The position numbers and the translations under genes are program-made. DNA of 5,700 bases from Clostridia bacterium (lineage in GTDB: Bacteria; Bacillota; Clostridia; Oscillospirales; CAG-382). Below, piece after piece: positions 1-4,038 of the stretch (within the stretch, counting starts at the first letter, position 1; each line of letters starts with the position of its first letter). The DNA is taken from positions 1 through 5,700 of the forward strand of contig JAFQII010000188.1 of NCBI GenBank assembly GCA_017397605.1. Reading direction: 5' to 3'. The notes beneath the pieces were generated by a model that was not told the DNA's origin, searched no databases, and was given only the letters and a program-made list of their open reading frames with translations.

Positions 1-753
1 GACCGTGTCATCCAGCGACGAAATGGCGCTGAAATACTTGCCGTCGTACAAAAAGCATCCGCGGCTGCCCAACTGCAGCAAAATGTATCCGACATCAAAG
101 CGCTTGAACACCGTGTAGCAGGCGAGCTTGCGTTTTTCCTCATTGATGGGATCGATCCCCGAAAACAGACGCGCATCTTCCTCGTCCATGATCAGGATCT
201 CGGTTTTGGCGAGCTGTTCAAACGGAAAATCCGCAGGCATCGCGTCCCGCTGTGCGGTCGCGTCCAAAAAGAACGGAATGCCGTGCTCGTGTGCGATCTC
301 GGACAGACGGATGACCGTCTCGGGCTCGGACTCCAGCGACGCAACGATCGCATCGGGGTAGCAGGTCAAAGCCGCCTCGCCGTGTGCACCCGTGAGCGTT
401 TGGTTGGCACCGGGGAATAGTACAGAGCGCGTCGTGCCGTTTTCTTCCACCAGTTCAAGCGCAAGCCCCGTTTGGTTCTCGCGGTCGACGGTCACATCGG
501 TGATGCGCAGCTTCTCGGCCTTGAATACCTCGACCAGACGGTCGCCGTAGTAGTCGTTGCCGACTCTTGCGCAGAGAACGGCGTCGTACCCCAGACGTGC
601 CGCCGCAACAGCGCTCAAAGCGCTTCTTCCGCTCGGCGCAAAGGTGTAGTTGGCATCACTGCGGATCGTCTCTCCCGGCGTAGGAATATACGGTGTGCCG
701 ACAGCAAAGCGAATGACCGCGTTGCCGACAAAAAGCATTCTTTTGACTGCCAT
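1..753 (-). CDS. PfkB/ribokinase-family carbohydrate kinase, partial (C-terminus beyond left edge)
   Basis: This is the N-terminal 251 codons of a ribokinase-fold kinase, a family that moves the ATP gamma-phosphate to a sugar or nucleoside hydroxyl in the cytoplasm. Visible family blocks are FVGN at residues 8-11, PTPGET (24-29), AVAAARLG (48-55) followed by RVGNDYYGD (63-71), and the late strand LQLGSRG (226-232). The reading stops just before the expected GAGD catalytic loop, so the catalytic Asp cannot be checked. Substrate-side residues differ from ribokinase: the NxD aspartate is replaced near R15, and GGKGAN reads SGRSAL (41-46). The Mg/phosphate motif NxxE reads DEED (190-193). The substrate is therefore probably not ribose and cannot be named. 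The ATG at 753 is preceded by AAAGGCAGG (773-765), 11 nt upstream. It has its own promoter inside the end of spoIIID and could also receive read-through from it. Family is secure; specificity unknown. Confidence 0.88.
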   Translation of the reverse strand, partial: MAVKRMLFVGNAVIRFAVGTPYIPTPGETIRSDANYTFAPSGRSALSAVAAARLGYDAVLCARVGNDYYGDRLVEVFKAEKLRITDVTVDRENQTGLALELVEENGTTRSVLFPGANQTLTGAHGEAALTCYPDAIVASLESEPETVIRLSEIAHEHGIPFFLDATAQRDAMPADFPFEQLAKTEILIMDEEDARLFSGIDPINEEKRKLACYTVFKRFDVGYILLQLGSRGCFLYDGKYFSAISSLDDTV

Positions 754-790
754 GACAAAGGGTACCTGCCTTTCTGCATCTGTTACAAAC

Positions 791-819
791 AGTATACCGC
801 TATTTTTGCCATTTGTCAA
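791..819 (-). promoter_or_regulatory. SigA-type promoter of the sugar kinase
   Basis: On the minus strand a perfect -35 TTGACA (819-814) is separated by exactly 17 bp from a -10 TATACT (796-791), a 5/6 match to TATAAT. Transcription would start near 784, about 30 nt before the kinase ATG at 753. The -35 box contains the TGA stop codon of spoIIID (818-816), so the promoter lies partly in coding sequence and no terminator fits between the two genes. The kinase is thus probably expressed in vegetative cells independently of the sporulation regulator upstream. Confidence 0.85.
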
Positions 820-1097
820 CATTTTTTTGTTTGTGTGCGTTTTTGATACTTCATTCTCGTGGCGTCGCCGCCGCGGATATGTCGTTCTTCTTTGTTTGTC
901 CGCAAGACCTCGCATACGCGCTCGTACAGCGAGAGGTTTTGCGCTTTGAGACGAACGGTCAGATCCTTGTGCACCGTGCTTTTGCTCACGCCAAACCGAA
1001 CAGCGGCGGCACGGACGGTTGCACCTGTCTCCGACACGTATTTTCCGATTTCCTCCGCGCGCGACGGAACATGGCGGTGCAGATCGGAACGGTACAT
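816..1097 (-). CDS. spoIIID: Sporulation transcriptional regulator SpoIIID
   Basis: SpoIIID is a small DNA-binding protein that, in the mother cell during endospore formation, activates or represses many SigE-dependent genes and helps switch to SigK. The 93-residue length equals that of the Bacillus subtilis protein. The diagnostic helix-turn-helix is intact: TVRAAAVRFGVSKST (27-41), running into VHKDLTVRL (42-50). The C-terminal basic segment RHIRGGDATRMKY (72-84), which in the family contributes a second DNA contact, is also present. The ATG at 1097 has AAAGGAGA upstream with 9 nt spacing. The first dozen residues, and the tail after 84, are family-variable. It is transcribed divergently from the MinD-like gene and its stop codon is embedded in the kinase promoter. 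A SigE-like promoter lies just upstream, as expected for a mother-cell gene. Identification is near certain. Confidence 0.97.
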   Translation of the reverse strand: MYRSDLHRHVPSRAEEIGKYVSETGATVRAAAVRFGVSKSTVHKDLTVRLKAQNLSLYERVCEVLRTNKEERHIRGGDATRMKYQKRTQTKKC

Positions 1098-1121
1098 AAA
1101 AATTAGTCTCCTTTCATCCCA

Positions 1122-1150
1122 TCTCTATGCGGTTTTTGGGGAAAATATGT
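1122..1150 (-). promoter_or_regulatory. Possible SigE-type promoter of spoIIID
   Basis: On the minus strand ACATATT (1150-1144) resembles the SigE -35 consensus KMATATT at 6 of 7 positions. After a 14 bp spacer, the usual SigE spacing, comes CATAGAGA (1129-1122), which shares CATA and one further base with CATACAHT. The implied start near 1116 leaves a very short leader before the ribosome-binding site at about 1114-1107, which is a weakness. In B. subtilis spoIIID is transcribed by SigE, which favours this reading. No better SigA promoter faces spoIIID in this gap. Confidence 0.4.
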
Positions 1151-1181
1151 AGCAATGGCAAGAAGTTTTGCAGCTATCCTA

Positions 1182-1216
1182 TTGACAAAAACGGCAAAAG
1201 TGTGTAATGATATACT
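1182..1216 (+). promoter_or_regulatory. Promoter of the MinD-like gene, long spacer or extended -10
   Basis: A perfect -35 TTGACA (1182-1187) and a good -10 TATACT (1211-1216) face the MinD-like gene, but they are 23 bp apart, well beyond the usual 16-18. The -10 carries an extended TGA prefix (TGATATACT, 1208-1216), so it may work without a -35. The alternative -10 TAATGA (1205-1210) has ideal 17 bp spacing but matches the consensus poorly. Either way the start would fall at about 1217-1223, upstream of the GGAGGAG at 1230. Confidence 0.55.
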
Positions 1217-1229
1217 GTAACACTATGTT

Positions 1230-1236
1230 GGAGGAG
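1230..1236 (+). promoter_or_regulatory. Ribosome-binding site that fixes the TTG start
   Basis: GGAGGAG is a near-perfect Shine-Dalgarno sequence ending 9 nt before a TTG at 1246. The in-frame ATGs at 1207 and 1225 lie upstream of it, and 1207 overlaps the promoter -10 region. The TTG gives an N-terminus (MGKVLFVTAFKGG) that aligns with MinD without extra residues. Confidence 0.85.
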
Positions 1237-1245
1237 TGTACTGTT

Positions 1246-2055
1246 TTGGGCAAAGTGCTTTTTGTGACCGCGTTCAAAGGCGGCGTCGGCAAGACGACCG
1301 TCTCGGCGGGAATCGCCGCGGCGCTTTCCGCACTCGGCAAACGCGTTTGCGTGATCGATGCCGATTTTGGAATGCGTTGTATGGATCTGGTCTTGGGCAT
1401 GGAGGACCGTGTGCTGTACGACTGCAGTGATGTGCTGTTTGGCAGATGCGCGTCCGAGGATGCGATTGTCCGCGTGACGGAGCAGGACGGGCTCTGGTTT
1501 TTGCCTGCGCCGATCCGCTACAGCGGAGAGCCGTTTCCGCACGGCAGTGTCGAAAAGCTGTTTTTGCAGTTGCGCGCGCAGTTTGATTTTGTGCTGGTGG
1601 ATTCGTCTGCGGAGCTGTCGGATTATTACCGCCGTTTTGCAAGACAAACGGATGAGGCGGTCGTGGTATCCCTGCATCAGTCTACGGCGGTGCGTGCGGC
1701 AGAAAAAACAGCGGCAAATCTGGCGTCCTTGGGGCACACGCGCGTGCGGTTGGTCGTCAACGGTTACCGTGCGCGGAATGCCAAGCTGGGAACCTTGCCG
1801 ACGGTTTTGGAGATGATTCGCCGTTCTTCCGTTCCGTTGATCGGCGTCGTTCCGCTGTCCGAGGCTTTACCCGCGCGGCAGGAAGCAGGCAAGCTTGCGT
1901 TTGACGGCAAGCCTCACCGCAGGCTGTACCCGTTTGAAGCGGCATTTTTGAACATTGCGCTCCGTATCTGCGGTGCAAACGTTCCGCTTTTGCAGGACGT
2001 TGAAAAGCCTTATCGAAAGAAGAAAGCGATCGGGCGTGCATCGGCGATGCTGTAA
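1246..2055 (+). CDS. minD: MinD-like P-loop ATPase (MinD/ParA family), divergent
   Basis: A 269-residue protein of the deviant-Walker-A (MinD/Mrp/ParA) class. In the family, ATP-dependent dimers bind the membrane or partners to position the division septum. KGGVGKTT (11-18) has the signature Lys11 and P-loop Lys16; DADFGMRCMDLVLGME (38-53) gives Asp38 and Asp40. These match MinD closely (DFD-GLRNLDL) and include the following RVLYD. The Walker B segment is FVLVDSSAE (115-123), where MinD has DSPAG. PLIGVVP, the NxGxP-like region and a final helix complete the fold. The C-terminus (VEKPYRKKKAIGRASAML) is basic but lacks the amphipathic FxxxLFG-type membrane-targeting helix of MinD. No minC or minE adjoins it. 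The next gene is mgsA-like, 68 bp on with no terminator between, so the two are likely co-transcribed. FlhG-type or other orphan MinD-like roles remain possible. ATPase family is certain; classical MinD function is doubtful. Confidence 0.85.
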   Translation: MGKVLFVTAFKGGVGKTTVSAGIAAALSALGKRVCVIDADFGMRCMDLVLGMEDRVLYDCSDVLFGRCASEDAIVRVTEQDGLWFLPAPIRYSGEPFPHGSVEKLFLQLRAQFDFVLVDSSAELSDYYRRFARQTDEAVVVSLHQSTAVRAAEKTAANLASLGHTRVRLVVNGYRARNAKLGTLPTVLEMIRRSSVPLIGVVPLSEALPARQEAGKLAFDGKPHRRLYPFEAAFLNIALRICGANVPLLQDVEKPYRKKKAIGRASAML

Positions 2056-2123
2056 GGACACGTTCTTTACACCGCGTTCACATAGAGTTGGTGGAATTGT
2101 TAAGAAAGGTTGTGTACAATATT

Positions 2124-2537
2124 ATGAACATTGCGATCATTGCAAACGATAAGAAAAAAGAACTGATTACCGAGTTCTGCATGGCGTATTGCGGTGTGCT
2201 TTCGCATCACCGTATTTGCGCGACGGCGACGACGGCAAAGTACATTTCCGAGGCGACGGGGCTTTCGATCGAAAAGCTGCTATCGGGGTTTCACGGCGGC
2301 GCGAATCAGGTCGCATCCAAGATCTCCTACGGCGAGGTAGACCTTTTGCTTCTGCTCTGCGACACGGCTGATACGCAGGAATATATGGAGATCGAGGTTC
2401 CGCTGATCCGCGAATGCGACATTCACAACGTTCCCGCGGCGACCAACATCGCGACGGCTGAGGCTTTGATCCTCGCGCTGGAACGCGGCGACCTTGACTG
2501 GCGCGCAAACGACAGAGGAACTTCCTTCGCGGGCTGA
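2124..2537 (+). CDS. mgsA: Methylglyoxal-synthase-like protein, catalytic residues not conserved
   Basis: 137 residues that align with MgsA (dihydroxyacetone phosphate to methylglyoxal plus phosphate) from MNIAIIAND to NVPAATNIATAEALI (102-116), without gaps against E. coli MgsA as I recall it. Phosphate-pocket positions are kept: K12, T34, T36, T37, S54 and G55 (E. coli K23, T45, T47, T48, S65, G66), as are D9 and D80. The catalytic positions are not: the base Asp71 is A60 (GGANQV for GGDQQV), His19 is N8, His98 is Y87 and Asp101 is I90. Two glycines of the TGTTG loop are alanines. The protein may bind a phosphometabolite without turning it over, as MGS-like domains do in carbamoyl-phosphate synthetase. 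ATG 2124 is chosen by family alignment; an upstream in-frame TTG at 2088 would add 12 unlike residues. The ribosome-binding site AAAGG is rather far, 14 nt. Fold is secure, activity doubtful. Confidence 0.88.
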   Translation: MNIAIIANDKKKELITEFCMAYCGVLSHHRICATATTAKYISEATGLSIEKLLSGFHGGANQVASKISYGEVDLLLLLCDTADTQEYMEIEVPLIRECDIHNVPAATNIATAEALILALERGDLDWRANDRGTSFAG

Positions 2538-2554
2538 ATCCCAATACGGCAAGA

Positions 2555-2576
2555 TACCGCCATGCAACGGGCGGTA
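2555..2576 (+). other. Small hairpin after the MgsA-like gene
   Basis: TACCGCC (2555-2561) and GGCGGTA (2570-2576) form a perfect 7 bp stem with an 8 nt loop, 17 nt after the mgsA-like stop. It is not followed by a T-run, so it is a poor intrinsic terminator. It could be a transcript-end stabiliser or an attenuating structure before hisS. The rest of the 96 bp gap shows no convincing promoter. Confidence 0.35.
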
Positions 2577-2633
2577 CATTGTCGCGCATGGATATTTGTT
2601 AGACTAAACTGATTTTAAGGAATATACCGTAAC

Positions 2634-3863
2634 ATGAAACTGACACCTACAGAGGGTATGAGAGATTATCTCCCCTCGGAAAACAGCATCCGCGACAGGC
2701 TGATGCAACAGATCCGCGAGGTGTACCGCGCATCGGGGTTCCGTGCGATTGAGACGCCCGCGGTCGAAAGTCTTGAAAATCTGGAAAACAGCGACGGCGG
2801 CGACAACCTCAAATTGATCTACCGCCTCGAAAAGCGCGGGCAAAAGCTCGAAAAAGCGATCGAAGCGGGGGATTTTGCACATCTGTGCGATCTCGGCTTG
2901 CGTTATGATTTGACGTTGCCGCTTTCGCGCTATTACGCCTGCCATAAAAACGAGCTGGAAACACCGTTCAAGTGCATTCAGATCGGTCGCGTGTACCGCG
3001 CGGAGCGTCCGCAAAAGGGCAGACTGCGCGAGTTTGTGCAGTGCGACATCGATATTCTCGGCTCGGACAGCATGGATTGCGAGGTCGAGCTGATCTCCGT
3101 TACGGCAGAGGCGCTTTTGGCAGTCGGCATCGACGAGTTCCGCGTGCGTGTCAACCACCGCAATCTGCTTCGCAACCTGATCATCTGGTGCGGGTTCCCC
3201 GCAGAAGCATCCGACACGGTTTGTGTGACCGTGGATAAGGCGGACAAGATCGGTTTTGACGGTGTGAGAGCCGAGTTGATCGACAAGGGCTTCAGCGAAG
3301 AAGCGTCGGACAAGTTGATCGGCATTCTGACGGGAGACTTGCGCCTGGAAACGCTTGCAGCATACGGCTGTGCGGAGGAAGCGGCGCTTCTGTCCGATCT
3401 GCTTGCAAAAACCAACGCGCTCGCAGACGGCAAATACGAGATCATCTTTGACGCGACCTTGGTGCGCGGTCAGGGTTATTATACGGGCACGGTCTTTGAG
3501 ATCGAGTGTCCCGCGTTTGGCGGCACGGTCGCAGGCGGCGGCAGATATGACAATCTGATCGGCAAGTTCTGCGGCGAGACCGTTCCCGCTGTCGGTTTTT
3601 CGATCGGCTTTGAACGCATCTTCTCCGTGCTTTCGGAGCGCGGAAGCGCGGCGGGCGGAAAAGAACGCATTGCGCTGTTCTATGACGAAGGCCAGATCGC
3701 CGAGGCGATCCGTTACGCACGCACGTTGCACGGCGAGTACGACGTGTCGCTGATCAAAAAGAAGAAAAAGGTCGGCAAACAGCTCGCACAGGCAGAAGCG
3801 CAGGGCTATCAATACGCCGAATTTCTGGAAACCCGCGAGCGCAAGCCGCTGGGCGTGAATTAA
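2634..3863 (+). CDS. hisS: Histidyl-tRNA synthetase (class II)
   Basis: 409 residues; charges tRNA-His with histidine in the cytoplasm. Class II motif 1 surrounds P42 (FRAIETPAVE). LRYDLTLPLSRY (89-100) is the ATP/His-site strand. Motif 2 is RVYRAERPQKGRLREF (119-134) followed by QCDIDILG. The HisRS-specific motif is LVRGQGYYTGTVFE with Arg278 retained, and motif 3 is VGFSIGFERIF near residues 320-331. LRYDLT is the form of eukaryotic, archaeal and some bacterial HisRS; Bacillus-type enzymes have LRPEGT. The RGLDYY box reads RGQGYY. The C-terminal anticodon-binding domain starts near 343 and ends after only about 67 residues, some 25-30 fewer than usual. Start ATG 2634 has AAGGA 12 nt upstream and gives the standard TPTEGMRDYLP N-terminus. 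It is followed by aspS, a frequent pairing in Bacillota. HisZ is unlikely because motif 2 and the active-site Arg are complete. Confidence 0.95.
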   Translation: MKLTPTEGMRDYLPSENSIRDRLMQQIREVYRASGFRAIETPAVESLENLENSDGGDNLKLIYRLEKRGQKLEKAIEAGDFAHLCDLGLRYDLTLPLSRYYACHKNELETPFKCIQIGRVYRAERPQKGRLREFVQCDIDILGSDSMDCEVELISVTAEALLAVGIDEFRVRVNHRNLLRNLIIWCGFPAEASDTVCVTVDKADKIGFDGVRAELIDKGFSEEASDKLIGILTGDLRLETLAAYGCAEEAALLSDLLAKTNALADGKYEIIFDATLVRGQGYYTGTVFEIECPAFGGTVAGGGRYDNLIGKFCGETVPAVGFSIGFERIFSVLSERGSAAGGKERIALFYDEGQIAEAIRYARTLHGEYDVSLIKKKKKVGKQLAQAEAQGYQYAEFLETRERKPLGVN

Positions 3864-3875
3864 GGAGTACGCAAA

Positions 3876-3906
3876 GGGGTGCTTTTTCCGAAAAAAGCAC
3901 CCCCTT
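3876..3906 (+). terminator. Strong hairpin after hisS, possible terminator
   Basis: GGGGTGCTTTTT pairs perfectly with AAAAAGCACCCC around a CCGA loop, directly behind the hisS stop codon. The 3' side continues CTTG with no U-tract, so intrinsic termination would be weak on the plus strand. Read in the other direction the stem is equally stable. Its placement fits a transcript-end or mRNA-stabilising structure between hisS and aspS. Confidence 0.45.
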
Positions 3907-3993
3907 GACCCCCGAAAAACGTATGTTGGGTATTTTTAAACATACGGGGTGCAGGGGACTTGTTCCCTGCCGGGGTACGGGGCGGCGCCCCGT
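3876..3993. repeat. Composite palindromic element of four hairpins (REP/MITE-like)
   Basis: The hisS-aspS gap holds four successive inverted repeats in 118 bp. Stem A is 12 bp perfect (3876-3887 with 3892-3903, 4 nt loop). Stem B is CGTATGTT/AACATACG (3920-3927, 3939-3946), flanked by near-complementary CCCCTTGACCCC (3901-3912) and GGGGTGCAGGGG (3946-3957), so B can extend outward. Stem C is GCAGGGGA/TTCCCTGC with one G-U pair (3951-3958, 3963-3970). Stem D is ACGGGGC/GCCCCGT (3977-3983, 3987-3993) with a 3 nt loop. B's outer arm and C share bases, so the folds compete. There is no coding potential. The GGGG/CCCC style matches dispersed intergenic palindromes common in Clostridia genomes. It begins 13 bp after the hisS stop and ends 45 bp before aspS. 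Confidence 0.8.
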
Positions 3994-3998
3994 GTTTA
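3977..3998 (+). terminator. GC-rich hairpin before aspS, weak terminator candidate
   Basis: A 7 bp perfect stem ACGGGGC/GCCCCGT with a GGC loop is followed by GTTTAA, a short T-containing tail. It is the best terminator-like piece of the block on the plus strand, but the T-run is only three bases. If it terminates, aspS needs a promoter in 3994-4020, and only a TATAGAT-like -10 without a -35 is visible there. Confidence 0.35.
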
Positions 3999-4038
3999 AT
4001 GAATATAGATCTAAATACCGAAAGGATGTGTCATAAAA

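Noticed and set aside
472..846. Plus-strand open frames over the kinase and spoIIID
   Set aside because: They overlap confidently assigned minus-strand genes and carry no protein motifs.
1174..1737. A 187-residue minus-strand frame opposite the MinD-like gene
   Set aside because: It covers the P-loop coding region in antisense, is Arg/His/Gln rich and runs across the divergent promoter region; there is no sign of a real gene.
2566..2588. AACGGGCGGTAC...CGCG resembling a T-box core sequence
   Set aside because: The core is interrupted and mismatched, the gap is too short for a leader with specifier stem, and there is no terminator with a U-tract.
2623..2634. TATACCGTAACA before hisS, 11/12 like TATACTGTAACA at 1211
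   Set aside because: It would put a -10 box right at the hisS ATG, downstream of the ribosome-binding site. Matches of this length with one mismatch are expected by chance among pairs in a window this size.
3757..3776. A-rich stretch coding five lysines in hisS as a programmed slippage site
   Set aside because: The run is broken by G residues, no stimulatory structure adjoins it and the alternative frames lead to no domain sequence.
2604..3812. A 402-residue open frame antisense to hisS
   Set aside because: Same situation: a frame shadow of hisS, with no recognisable motifs and no ribosome-binding site.
3905..3936. TTGACC ... TATTTT as an aspS promoter inside the hairpin block
   Set aside because: The spacer would be 20 bp and both boxes lie in predicted stems or loops, followed by two more hairpins; there is too little support.
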